Part shown: piece by piece, positions 36,013 through 46,857 of the stretch | Layout: each line of letters begins with the position of its first letter | Numbering within the stretch: the stretch's first letter is position 1 | Source of the DNA: Bemisia tabaci | Lineage: Eukaryota; Arthropoda; Insecta; Hemiptera; Aleyrodidae | Assembly: GCF_918797505.1 (NCBI RefSeq) | Contig: NC_092797.1 | Location: forward strand, 56,444,192 to 56,508,191 | Length of the DNA: 64,000 nucleotides | Direction of reading: 5' to 3' | Position numbers and translations under genes: made by a program | Notes under the pieces: model-generated | What the model saw: the letters and a program-made list of their open reading frames with translations, nothing else | The model's database searches: none | What the model was told of the DNA's origin: nothing

Positions 36013-36486
36013 GAGTCTTAATGAAAAACGTCGTATGCGCCCTCCGACGTTTGCCAAATTTCCATCGATAAAATATGTACAGAGAGAGTATGCGCGTTTT
36101 TGTGTTACTTATCATGAATGTAGGAGGTGTAATACGAATCAAACGCAAATGTTTGTACGAATCAAAATGCAAAAATTGTAAACTGGAACCAAGCCCGGAA
36201 CAAACGGAGTAGAGGGAAAAGAGATAAGGAATTCGAAAATGAATTTATCGAAGATGACTTTAAAATGACTCTATTTATAAGTTCTCTTAGAAATTAATTT
36301 TTGACCAGCAGCCGGATCGTTGAAACTTTAACTGGCTTTGTCGGCACGATAAGACAAGACGTAGCCCATCTGCGCTGTGGATGGAATATATCGATTTCCG
36401 ATTCTTGTCGCGCCGACATTTTCAACAATGAGACCTCAGGTAAAATTTGGCGACGTGTGAAGGGTTCATAGGGTGTTTTTCCACTT
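36013..36486. mobile_element. MITE family A, copy 8, expanded or interrupted
   Basis: The left arm (TTAATGAAAAACGTCGTATG, GTTTGCCAAATTTCC) and right arm (AAAATTTGGCGACGTG, GTTCATAGGGTGTTTTTCC) are about 340 bp apart instead of the usual 150. Either extra sequence entered the element or these are two half copies. Confidence 0.5.
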
Positions 36487-37078
36487 TTCCAGAGCTCGGT
36501 CGAATGTGTCCGCTGATCCGCGGCGAGTGGCTACGCGGTCGAGCTCGGAACCGTGGAATCCTCGCCAACTCGCCCTCGCCCTCGCCGCGGCGTCTTCGCA
36601 TGCCTTCGCAAATCGCAACCCCCCCCCCCCCTCCGCCCCCCACCCACAGCCCTGCTTTGACGCTCCGCTTACACCCCTCGACGACTTGTTCTGTCATGTT
36701 GCGGAGGCTTTCGAGGTTTTGTCGTCGGATCAGGACGAGACCGCAATCCCGCAGATTGATCTAATTGCTACGTTTTGTGCTACGGCCCAGCTTCAGATTG
36801 GGGTTTTATGTCTAAGCATATCAAACGTATGCGATTCGGTGTGCAGTATGACGAGTGGATGACGTCTTACACCGCACAGTGGATCGAGTCAGTTCCAGAG
36901 GTCGGTCACAAAATTTTTGAGTAAAACTGCAAATTTTGATGTTATTTCGTCGCATTTTAAATTGGAAGGGGTGCTTCTAAGAACCACTTTTAGAATCTCA
37001 AAGTTTTGTTTAAACGGGGTTTTAAGCGTCTAAAGTTTCCAAACTTTGTCCGACCTCCCCTATTGATTCGATCCATTG

Positions 37079-37491
37079 CACTGAAAAAAAAGTCTCGGTG
37101 TATTTACTAAGAAAATGGTAAAATTACCAAGAATTCAGGGCTCTATTTGATCCCAGTTTTTTCTTGGTAAAATTACCACTTATGGAATTAGTGATTTTAC
37201 CGAGAAATCTCGGTAAAATTATTGGACTTTCTCGGTAATTTTACTGGACCTTGGTAAAAACGCCAATATTTCTTATCAACTGTGGTAGAGTTACCGAGAT
37301 AAAATGGCAAAGTTACCGGGAATTGATTACCAATAAAAGTGGTATTCTTACCTGGAAAAAACAGTAAAAATACCGGTTTTTAGGTAAGCTTACCAGTCTG
37401 TCTTGGTAAAATTACCAATAATTGGTAAAAAAGTGAGATGGTAAAGGTACCAACGGACTGTGGTAAAAACACCGAGAATTTTTTTTCAGTG
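37079..37491. mobile_element. Palindromic GGTAA/TTACC-rich element (J4)
   Basis: The ends CACTGAAAAAAAAGTCTCGG and CCGAGAATTTTTTTTCAGTG are inverted. The 413-bp interior holds about 16 GGTAA or TTACC motifs, many paired as TGGTAAAATTACCA. Confidence 0.85.
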
Positions 37492-37889
37492 TGTACGCCG
37501 GGTTTTTAGGAGAGAATGTCTTCGTTAATATTGGACGTGTAAACTGGGCGTCTGCATACCGGGCGGATCTTATACTCTGTTACATTTATAAGCTCAACTG
37601 GACCTTATTTTGTAATTTGTAGCTACAATTTCCAGCTCTATCGTAAAATCACATGTTCATAGGGAAAATAATGATACATACGTTGTTTTTTCACCGAGTC
37701 AGAAATGAGTCAGCGACGTTCCAAATTGCAAAATGCAGTCCAGCTCATCAGAACGCGATCCTATTACTAAGGCAACTGGCCCATTTCGATTTTTTAACAA
37801 AATCCATCACATTTTAGACACCTGGACATTCTCCAGTGAGCAAGTTCTCCAAATTCAAGGATGCGCGAGGATTTTTCAAGGCGTCACGA

Positions 37890-38145
37890 ATTCGTCGTTT
37901 CTTGGACGGAGAAACGTAACTCCACTCCGAGGTTTCAAAATTGACCCAAACAATTCAATTTTTCTGCAAGAATGTACCTATGTGCAATTTCGGCCCGAAA
38001 TCGTTCTGATTTTTGCACGAGGTCGGCAGAAAATTTAGGGAAATGTTCAGTTCGAAAAGACCAAACTTTTCATCTTAAAACTGCGATTTGAAAAGGAAAA
38101 TTTGGCAACGTAGGAACGTAGTTCCGTTCTTTCGAGAGGGAAATG
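37890..38145. mobile_element. MITE family G, inverted copy
   Basis: CGTCGTTTCTTGGACGGAGA, AACGTAACTCCACTCCGAGG and AATTTGGCAACGTAGGAACG match the reverse of 20385-20610. Confidence 0.5.
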
Positions 38146-38155
38146 ATAAACTGGA

Positions 38156-38442
38156 CGTATTTATGCTGAAAAGAAGTATGTGCTTAGGGTTTGCGCGAGA
38201 CATAGTTCCTTTGAGAATAAATACGTGGAATATTGTGCGCAGAAAGTATGAGCGCGAGATTTGACGATTCTATTTGCAGCGAAATTCCTCCAGCTCGACG
38301 AGCGATGAGATCGGGCGACCTTGGTGGAAACTCGACGTCAGCTGCTGATGCGCGAGGCGGGTAATTGGACGTATCCATGCTAAAAAGAACTACGTCCCAC
38401 GCAAAGCCTATGCACATGATTCCTTTTAGCATAAATTCGTCG
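38156..38442. repeat. Two hairpin repeats, family M
   Basis: 38156-38240 (ACGTATTTATGCTGAAAAGA ... CCTTTGAGAATAAATACGT) and 38363-38442 (ACGTATCCATGCTAAAAAGA ... CCTTTTAGCATAAATTCGTC) are diverged copies of one hairpin about 205 bp apart. Confidence 0.65.
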
Positions 38443-38540
38443 GATCGGCGGCGGCGGCGGCGGTGCACGGCGGAGGTGGCCGCTTGCACCGATCGCGGGA
38501 CTAATTGGTGGCGCGAACTTGAGTCGGGATCGCGGGCGCC

Positions 38541-38829
38541 GGGGGGGGGGGGGGGGTTGCTACCCCCGGGGGAGGGGGCAGGGAGGCGAGGAGTCGGGGG
38601 GTAGGGGTGGTTTCAATTTCGGGTTCCGGCCGCGGATCCGGAGCACAAAAGAGGTGCGCCAGAAGCGAGACCGTGAAATGCAACGCTAACGAAGCCAGCT
38701 CCAGGATCGGGTCCCGGTATCTTCCTTTCCCGCCCCGTCAAAGCCCGATCCCCCCCCCCCCCCCCCAAGTGATGACGTGCTCCTAACGCCGGGTCTTACG
38801 CACTCTAAATCCCCCCCCCCCCCCCCCCC
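38541..38829. repeat. Cluster of G and C homopolymers
   Basis: G16 at 38541-38556, C17 at 38750-38766 and C19 at 38811-38829, with short G5 runs between. These are strong candidates for four-stranded structures and for sequencing error. Confidence 0.9.
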
Positions 38830-39195
38830 ATTCCCTTTCTCCACGAAATTTGAGGGAAAAAACAAGATTGGTTTTTACTTTTGTCGAGTTTGACAAGAAA
38901 GTTGTAAAAGTTAAATATGAATTTAACTAGGCTCCATTCACATTTGATCGATAGTGTTTCAAGAAACTTGAGGCAAACCTTATCAAAAATTTGATCGTCG
39001 AAATTCGCTCATGGTTCAGTGACCGTTGTCAAAAAAATATATGTTTTCCCTGTTGTCTCGTACATTTTTTTTTTCGTGTGATCTGGAAACTTGAGTTTTG
39101 GGAGCCACGCTTTTCTTCAAATAACCCGTTAAATTTTACATTTTTCATCCTCGGCGAGTGGAGCGAAACAGCCAGGATCATGATCCTCGATGCAA

Positions 39196-39291
39196 ATCAC
39201 TAGAGGGATGGATATCACTAGAAGTTTGAATATCACTAGAAGGATGGATATCACTAAAAGGATGGATATCACGAGGAGGATGAATATCACT
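39196..39291 (+). repeat. 18-bp tandem repeat, about 5.3 units
   Basis: Units of ATCACTAGAAGGATGGAT with 1-4 changes each, ending in a partial unit. Confidence 0.9.
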
Positions 39292-39630
39292 GCCGGATAA
39301 GGAGGCTCCCCAACCGCGGCCTCGGGACCCAATCCCACCTCCTCTCCACGATTTACTTAATCCCATTCCCATTCGGATCCTGGGCCGCAACCAATCAAGG
39401 TTTTGATTTCGGATTTCGGGATCCAGGCTCCGGGAAATATGCGTCGTAAAAGCCGAGATAAACGCTTTCTTTTCCGCTACGTTTTTATGCCCGTCCGTAT
39501 TTGTTCCTTGCCGAAAGATGATCCCGCGTAAATAATACGCCCGGAGTAAAACCTAAAACGCCAAGCGGAGGCGTGTACCTCTTGCCGGGTCGCCGCGCTG
39601 GAGCAATCCCATCGCTCGGATGGGAAGAAA

Positions 39631-39907
39631 TAGGTCCTATTCCATAGTAGTTCCATGTATCGTTTGCTTCAAAGCAATAGGGCATAACACCAAACAAAAA
39701 TTTTAGGATTTAAGCTGGATAAGCTGAAGATGAGAAAATGTCCAAAAATTTCACCTTTCATTGCCATTTTGCAGTCGTGAGAATCAAAAATCTATCACAG
39801 AAACCTCGTTCCCTCAGATTATTCAATTGACGTTTGAGGCTATGTTAACATGTTGAAGCAATCGATATCGCTACAATCTCACCTGTTCGATGTATCGAAT
39901 ACAATCC
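39631..39907. mobile_element. Element family C, copy 2
   Basis: GTTCCATGTATCGTTTGCTT, TTGCCATTTTGCAGTCGTGA, CCTCAGATTATTCAATTGAC and TGTATCGAATACAATCCAT align with 20650-20923 along the full length. Confidence 0.8.
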
Positions 39908-40554
39908 ATACAGATTAGGATTCTTTTTTGACACTCACGATCGATTATTAAGAAGCAGGAAAAGCTGTTACTAATAAATCATCACGTAAAACCACCTAGT
40001 GCAACACACACACCCTCTCCCTCACCCTAACACATACACAAGAAAAAAGAGGAAGAAAAAAAAATCACCTCATAATCTTTGCGTCTGGTGCTTACAGAAT
40101 ATTAAAGAAAAAACCCAAGGCTCAGTGACCCATTCTTCATATTTCTGTTGAAAAAAAAACAAACGCGAGTTCTGCCACCATCTTTGCTGATGCCATAATC
40201 ACGCGAGTAGGATTGGAGAAATTGCGCCAGAAATGAAAGGTTTTAACATTTTGGTGGATGCGCTCCTATAATGAGAATAAATCGTCCCTACAAGGCCGAG
40301 ATCGTCCGTTCAATTTTCGTCCTCGGAGGAGAATTTATTTTTACTAGAACACCCTTCCACAAAATCGATCAGTAATGCTATTTTTGGAAGTATTATGACA
40401 GTTCAACAGCATGTGTATTCAATGATAATTTTAACAATCATAGTTTGTGTCCTTACCCGTGGTAAAACTTACGGTAAAACCGTGACGCAACGCTAATTGT
40501 GTACATGTTAAACTAAGGGAAATACGTAAGGTACATATGATGATTTTGTCTTAC

Positions 40555-40702
40555 CTGCATAAGCTCGAACATCGTAACTGGTTCCAATGGGTGCACCGTT
40601 GTACGCTTTGGCAGGAACTAATTGGACACTAGGTGGCGCTAGATGCGTAACTTCCATCGTGAAAGGATGGGCGTTTGGGCCGAGCCGCTTGATCAGTGCG
40701 TC
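40555..40702 (-). CDS. krz: Beta-arrestin (kurtz-type), internal exon, N-domain
   Basis: This exon encodes 49 codons plus one base. The protein starts DALIKRLGPNAHPF, has the proline-rich step LAPPSVQLVPAK, and ends with GTSYDVRAYA. This is the arrestin block that in vertebrates reads L-x-KLG-x-x-A-x-PF, then SVTLQP, then DYEVKAF. The preceding exon ends PLQ, so the join gives PLQ-DALIKRLG as expected for the family. The acceptor is TTTTTTTGTTGCAG|GAC and the donor is GCAG|GTAAGA, leaving phase 1. The single trailing G joins CG of the next exon to give Ala, so the alignment to human beta-arrestin has no gap there. A family F MITE ends only 13 bases upstream of this acceptor, so the natural branch point may lie in transposon sequence. 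Confidence 0.92.
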
Positions 40703-40715
40703 CTGCAACAAAAAA

Positions 40716-40976
40716 ATATCGACGGTGAAACTACCAAACCACGTATCTCGTTTGCGGTGTTTAAAAATCTACGCTCACATTTTATTTTTTTGAAGTAGAC
40801 CAAATCAATATCATTCCTTGAAATTTTCACAGAATTTTCTCCGCACGAAGAGGAAAAATCACAGAAATTTTCAAGACTGGATGTTAAGTAGTTTTTCATT
40901 TAAAAAATAAAGTATGACAGGAAGTCTGCGACGCCGCAAACCGAGATACGTGGTTTGGTAGTTTCACCGTCGATAT
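40716..40976 (-). mobile_element. MITE family F, near-intact copy at a krz splice site
   Basis: 261 bp with inverted ends ATATCGACGGTGAAACTACC / GGTAGTTTCACCGTCGATAT extending to about 34 bp. It differs from the copy at 54520 at only 4 positions with no gaps. In krz sense its end is 13 bases upstream of the exon at 40702. Confidence 0.95.
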
Positions 40977-41787
40977 GTAGCTCAAGAAAGTTAGGTTGCA
41001 AAAGTACATTATGTTAGTTGGTTACTTGCGTTTCATACGTTAATGCAATTACAATATCCAGTTATTGACGACGCGGCATCCGCCATTAGGTCACGTTAAA
41101 AACGCTTGTTACGTTACTCAGTTATTTGCGTCCCTTACGTTACTGAAATTCGAATATCGAGGTACTCATAATGCAGCCTTAGAAAACCCTTTGTCGCATG
41201 AGTCAGTTACCGAGTTCAGAGAAAAATCTACATTGTGCTGTGTTTTTAGGATTATAGGAACAGATGAAGTCCCAATTTATATTTTTTTCTCTGAAAGTTT
41301 GGAGATCAGACCTCTGATCCTTTTCAAAAACCATGTGTTGCTTTGGCTCAATTTAATGCCACAGAGGATCAATCCAAAAAAAAAAAAAATTGTGCTTTCA
41401 TGCAACGCTATGCAACAAAAAGGTTGTCTAAGGCCTTGTAAGGACAAATAATACCGAAACACGGTACAGTATATTTCTCCTTAGTAAAAGAGTCTAAAAT
41501 AAATTATGCTTCCTTCGAAGTTGAACTTTCTCCGCTTTTTCAGAGTTTCAAACTAAAGATCAAACCTACACCATGAGTTTTTCCTCTGCCTGAAGTTGGA
41601 GAAAATTAGATGACAAAGTACAAAGCCTGTGCGAATGGTGGTAAAGTTTCCGTATCGTAAGTCTGAACAGGATCATCATTATTTTAAATCCGGGATGGAT
41701 TCATTCTCTGTGAGGAAGAGGAAGTATTTCCTCTATAAAAACAAAATCCTATTGTAACGCACTCTCGGATCCTCTCCATCTTCCTTT

Positions 41788-41900
41788 GCTGTGCTAAAGG
41801 AAGAACGCAGTATGAGTGCTCAGAACGTTGCAAAATTCCTTTGTTAAAATTTGAATTTTCTTTATGACATGCGGTTATTTTTTTTTTTTTTTTTTAATTA
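41788..41900 (+). repeat. Left half of MITE family A plus poly(T)
   Basis: TGTGCTAAAGGAAGAACGCA and GAACGTTGCAAAATTCC match family A. It is cut off at a T-run, 66 bases before the PHPT1-like exon. Confidence 0.65.
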
Positions 41901-41965
41901 TTGTGGACTTTTAATCACAATTCAATCAGTCATTTTGAGTCATGATAATCGTTGATCTGTTACAG

Positions 41966-42090
41966 CGGACATTTTTGAGATGTTCCTAGAAGGAGCGCAC
42001 AAATTGAAGCTGGACTGCGATGTCCTTGGTGGAGGAAGGATAAACCACGACCCAGAGAATAAAAAACTTAAAATTTACGGCTACTCACAG
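41966..42090 (+). CDS. PHPT1 / Janus-A-like phosphohistidine phosphatase, penultimate coding exon
   Basis: After two bases completing a codon (probably Ala), 41 codons read DIFEMFLEGAHKLKLD, then CDVLGGGRINHDPENKK, then LKIYGYSQ. The GGGRI block, the H-x-P-x-x-K-K step and the YGYSQ end are the signature of the 14-kDa phosphohistidine phosphatase / Janus family, a cytosolic enzyme that removes phosphate from histidine. The acceptor is GATCTGTTACAG and the donor is CAG|GTATGT. The catalytic histidine of the family lies just before ADI(F/Y), so it would be encoded at the end of the preceding exon, which I could not find. The gene lies antisense inside a krz intron. A palindromic element begins 24 bases downstream of this donor. 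Confidence 0.9.
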
Positions 42091-42113
42091 GTATGTATGG
42101 AAAATTGAAAAGT

Positions 42114-42342
42114 ACACGGAAAAACATCGAATGTTGATTTAGCATTTATATTTTTAAAAAAAATGTGCGACAAGCATCAAATGCTGATTTTACATTAAAA
42201 AACTCAACACTGAATTTGTTCATTTAACCGTGGATGTAGTTAACTTAGGATTTTTTTCATTGTAAAATCAGCATTTATGCTTATCGCACATTTTTTTTAA
42301 CATTATAAATGCTAAAGCAACATTCAATTTTTTTTCCGTGTA
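42114..42342. mobile_element. Palindromic element with ACACGGAAAAA ends (J5)
   Basis: Inverted pairs ACACGGAAAAACATCGAATG / CATTCAATTTTTTTTCCGTG, AATGTGCGA / TCGCACATT and ATGCTGATTTTACA / TGTAAAATCAGCAT. It starts 24 bases after the PHPT1-like exon donor. Confidence 0.85.
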
Positions 42343-44564
42343 GTTCCTAACGGATCGGACACAAACAAGAGTCGCAATATACTGCCTAGACTCTCTGCAA
42401 GTGCCATGGTGCGAAAATCACCAAAAGCACGTCTGAAATGTTTGAAATTCATTCTCTAGCGCAAATTTTGCATGTCGCATTTTAAAGGACCTGTTAAAAA
42501 TTACCCTTTTTTGTGAGCTCATGGATTTGTTCAAATGTGGCCTAAAGGAAATTTTACCATGAGAAAATCCTCTAGTAGAAATTTTAGCATGAGGTCATAG
42601 CCCGCTTCAGTATTGCACCTTAGCGAAGTTTACATTCTTTACCATGGAAGAAAGCTAGTGTTTTAAAGTTCCTCGGTTGAATAATAACTTTAGTTAGTTC
42701 CGTCTCATATTTTGAGAAACAGTATCAATAGGATGAGAAGGTAAAATGATGCCTTAAAACCTTTGCAATCATTCACAGTTATAGGAGTTTGCGGGATTAT
42801 TACTTGTATTGGTTAAGTTTTTTTACACTGTTTTCTGCGCAGACTGACTTTTTTGAAACTGCAATAAAGAATCCTCAGACACGGTCACTTACAAATTGCG
42901 TATTACGGCTGCGAAAATTATGCGTTTTGAACTGAATTTTAGACATTTTCACTGTAGCAGAGGTGATTTCCATGGGCTTTAACCTCGGGTGGTTGTATCT
43001 CTAGTATGCATTAGACCTATTGGCGGGCTGTTGAGGATGTATAGTAAGACCAGAAAAATTCAAATGAGAAGCAGTTTTGAACTGAGTTTTGGATCACTTT
43101 AGTTTTTTACCTAACTTTTCCGGGTTCTTTTCTAGAAATTCTGTGACTGTGATCACCCTGTCAGCAAAGTTAACTTTTAGCATTCACCGGGTACCTTTGA
43201 ACTTAATACGATTTACGCAATGATCCGACTCGCTTAACTTTTAAAACTTATTCCCGCAACTTTTTCCTCAAGTAAATTTTTCAAGACAGCTCCTTTTTTC
43301 GAAATTTTCTCCGGCGTATGATGGATGAAATAAAGAAGGACGCCGAGAGAGGAGTTCTCGTTTTGAGACACTCGAGTGGCAGGATCTTCTCTTTCTGTAG
43401 GTGCGTGTTTGTGTCACGGGAGATGGTTTTTGGCATTTATCTCCATTATTGAATCCGGAATCTCCTCCAAAGCTTGTTGAACATGCCCCCGTTCGTGCCA
43501 CGCGTGAAACTCGAGACTCGATCCCCCAAGTCAGCAGCCTTGCCAACTCACACAACAAACCCACACACCCACACCACCGCCAAATGCGTTTTAAAGCTCA
43601 CTCGTCCGGAGTCTTGCCGTGCTCGCAAGACTAAAAACAAATCTCGGCAGATGCTGAATTTTTAGCCAAAAAAAAGAACGATAGCAGCTGTGCGTGGGCT
43701 TAAAGAATGCTTCTCAATCGAAAAAAATTGCAAAATATAGAAGATGAAGGCAGGATTCTTTTCGGATAAAAGAATCGCATCCGAAACGAAGACCAATCAA
43801 ATGAAACAGGTGTTTCAGGTGTATCAAATGAAACATTTTCACCGAATATAATCCTACCTTAGTTTCTCTGAATTTCGCCAATTTTTTGGTTGAGAATGCG
43901 AATCTTCAGGCTTATGCGCAGGGGCCGTCTTTTTTTTCTCGACTGAAAAGTCAAAATCTACTGAAGTTATTACTTAATCAATGCGATATACTCTAAACCA
44001 GAAGGGAACGAATCACCTTAAAGTCAACAAAATAGGCTCAGTCAACGAAGGCTCTCGAGGGTTATTAAATCAATTGGATCGCGTTTTCCAGGAAAAAAAC
44101 AAACGCTTTTTTTAGAAATTGAATAAATGGTTGATCCAAACGAGTCTAGTCATTCTCTCTAATGTATTGAAAGCATTTTCTCATAAAAGCCATGAAATCA
44201 ACGAAAAAAAGCATTTCTTCAAAAATAATTAATTCAATCCGAAATTTCGAATTCAAATTGGGAATGATCACTTTGGACGTTTGGAATCCTCAGAAGGAAG
44301 CCAAGGTCGCGTTGGTTCCGTCCCCGCATTGGCTTATAACTTGGCTTTTGGCCAAACCAATTATTTACCTACAATTGTTTAAAGTGCACCTTTAGAAAAG
44401 CAAACAAAAAGCGCCGTATAATTCCACGAGTTAAAAGCCGTCTCGGTTTTTGTAATAGAATAAGGCGCGACTGGAGCTTTTCAAAGCAAAGGTTGTATGT
44501 TTTCACAAGCAGGGGTTACCACCGTTTGTAGCGCGTAGCGTGATCGATATCAGCGACTGAACTG

Positions 44565-45445
44565 GATGCAACTATTCGTGTTCCATGGATGTCCATGTTG
44601 CATGCACACAAAAATGCAGGCGTTTTGGTGTTTTCGCTCCGAGCGAAACACCCTGCGCCAGGTGTGCCCTTTCAACTCTAAGCCAACCGCTGATGTATTC
44701 CTCAAGGAAACGAGATTGAAAAGCAATGCGATTCACTTGAAACTTCCTAAGCCGTAGCAATTGTGAAAGTCAAAAACTGGCAACCAGTTTGAAATGTTCC
44801 GAATGAACTACTATCGGCGCGGTGCAGCGGTGCGGCGGCACTTCTCTTCTTTTGTATCGTCACGATCCATTTTCTGACGAAACTTTAAAATTAAGGAGAT
44901 GTCTCATTAAAAAAAGATAGGTGTATCCACGTCGAGTTAGCTAAATTGATCTTTTGAAAAGGGTGGATTGAATTTTAGGTTTGGAGTGAGTCTCGCGTGT
45001 GTGTTGTGTGCTCGTTCTGAAACGGTCGCGCTGCTCCAGGCGCATGATCTAGATGACGTCAAATCAGGCCGTATTTAGTATTCATTCCTAAGTTTATACA
45101 TTTCCATTCATCTTATTTCTTCCTTTCACTTCCACTTTTTGTTCTTTTCCTGTCCCTCGCACCTTTTTCTCCGACCTGCTCCGTTTCCTAGATCCAGCAT
45201 AGCCTCCATGAGTGGATGGAACATGATTGTTGCAGTAAATTAGGGCCTCGTCCGCACGAGCGCGGTTCCAGGAACTTGTCATAACGCACCTATAACTTCT
45301 TTCCTCCAAACACCGCTAGTGTGGACGAGACCTTAGATGGTGGACCAAGTCAAAAGGGACGTGTAAAAGTGGTTCCCAACTTTTCATCTTTACAATCGTT
45401 ACGGCTCCGAAAGTTTCAAGTGAATCGTCTTCCTTGCTACCATTC
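44565..45445. repeat. Inverted family N/O repeat pair
   Basis: 44690-44790 (ATTCACTTGAAACTTCC, TAAGCCGTAGCAATTGTGAA) is inverted at 45365-45430 (TTACAATCGTTACGGCTCCG, AAGTTTCAAGTGAAT). 44565-44640 is a family O fragment. Confidence 0.6.
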
Positions 45446-45576
45446 CCTTGATGAATGTATCGGCGGTTGCCTAGGGCATGAAGCACGAGGGGCAACAAGG
45501 GGCACAAGGGCGCACCAGGTTTCACCCCGCTTTCTGGATTCCCTTTTCACTTTCTCGCTCCCCTAGCTTTTGGTGG

Positions 45577-45774
45577 TCGGCCTCCTACGGTGTAGTGGTT
45601 GTAGCACTAGCTCTATTACCGGGCGGTCCCGGGTTCGATTCCCGGCCAGGCAACTCAAGATTTTTGGTCTCAAATAATGGTTGCCTGGGACTGGTTGTAG
45701 AGATGGAGGGGGGATGGGGAGCGCAAGGATTAGCCCTTGTGGGCTATTTGAAGTAGTAAAAACAAAAAAATAAA
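45577..45774 (+). mobile_element. tRNA-derived SINE, copy 3
   Basis: Intact A-box-like GGTGTAGTGGTTGTAG and B-box GGTTCGATTCC, tail TTAGCCCTTGTGGGCTATTT, then an A-rich end. Over 80% similar by eye to the copy at 856. Confidence 0.85.
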
Positions 45775-46398
45775 GTGGGGCACTTTTGGAAAGAAACTAT
45801 TGAGTTTTGCTAGCGGTGGGAAAGGGCCTTTGGGTCTGAAACGGCAACTTGGCGTGTCGGCGTGTCAAGTGCTCCTTTTGTGAAGAGACACCCCGGCTCC
45901 GCGGGCTCCGGCCTTGGTTTCCGTTTCTCCGAATCGCGGGACGACGCGCGACGTGCCCGTTGTCGCGTCTTTCTCTCAATTCCAGCTTCCCCGCCATCGT
46001 CGTCAGAATTTTCGGAAAATTATCATTATTCCCTACGGACTCCATATAAAAAATGCTGGTTTTTAAACTTAATTCGGCAACGATGCTGTCGGTTCACCGT
46101 CGCCGTCGTCCACCGCGCTGTCCTCTCACATGGCTACATATTTATCTACGCCCACGCGTCGCGCCCGCGTCACCGCGTGTCACCCCTCTCGCACCCGGAA
46201 CTCGGCCAGTTTTGTTCTATTATCCCACAACAGAATAAGATCAATAGAATTTCTCCCAATTCAGGATCAGAGACAATATATTCTGGAGACCCAGACCTCC
46301 CACAATCAACCGGTAACGTTGCATGGTGTCAACAAACCCAAAATCTGATTATGGAGTCAACGATTACTAATCCTTTGTTTCTTAATCGGGAACTACGT

Positions 46399-46703
46399 GA
46401 TTGACACTTACTTTCTTTTTCGCCCGATGAATTTTTTTTCTCGGTTATCACTCTTACACGATGGCCATTTCGACTTCTGTAGAAGTCATCATCAGGTACT
46501 TAAAACTGCAACGAAAATAAAAATAAAAACCGAAGCTAAAAACGTTACGTGAATTTTAACGTTTTTAGCTTCGGTTTTTATTTTTATTTTCGTTGCAGTT
46601 TTAAGTACCTGATGATGACTTCTACAGAAGTCGAAATGGCCATCGTGTAAGAGTGATAACCGAGAAAAAAATTCATCGGCGAAAAAGAAAGTAAGTGTCA
46701 ATC
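46399..46703. repeat. Near-perfect 305-bp palindrome
   Basis: Arms of about 148 bp (46399-46547 and 46557-46703) are identical apart from two 1-base indels, around a 9-base loop. Outer bases GATTGACACTTACTTTC / GAAAGTAAGTGTCAATC. Confidence 0.97.
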
Positions 46704-46857
46704 GAGTCAACGATTGTTGACGTCGTGCTCAGGCGGTGAAACGAACAAATGGGCCCTGAGCCTGGTGTTGACAATCACGGTGTCAACGAACAGAAAAATA
46801 TCTCCCTTATAAGTAAAATACAAAAAATAAGTCTACAGGAGAGGTTTGGGTCACGTA

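Larger units (their letters stand above)
9899..40554 (-). other. krz intron, about 30.7 kb
   Basis: This interval is bounded by GT-AG sites that join in frame. It is filled mainly with MITEs, SINE copies, palindromic elements and one LINE fragment, listed separately. Unassigned, apparently single-copy, GC-rich blocks lie near 13800-14100, 15100-15660, 17265-17520, 19780-20290, 24080-24340 and 36480-36880. They have no convincing coding frame. They could be regulatory, but nothing in the sequence proves it. The earlier exons of the nested PHPT1-like gene might lie in this intron, but I did not find them. Confidence 0.8.

Noticed and set aside
36422..36862. Frames with poly-Pro/poly-Gly near 36600
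   Set aside because: Driven by a C-run. No domain and no splice support.
38174..38210. KYVLRVCARH, resembling the KYVLI start of PHPT1, as its missing exon
   Set aside because: It lies in the family M hairpin, and no donor with the needed His-plus-G phase follows.
40693..40899. Frame MKNYLTSSLENFCDFSS, also at 54597
   Set aside because: The two similar proteins are readings of the two family F MITE copies, not a gene family.
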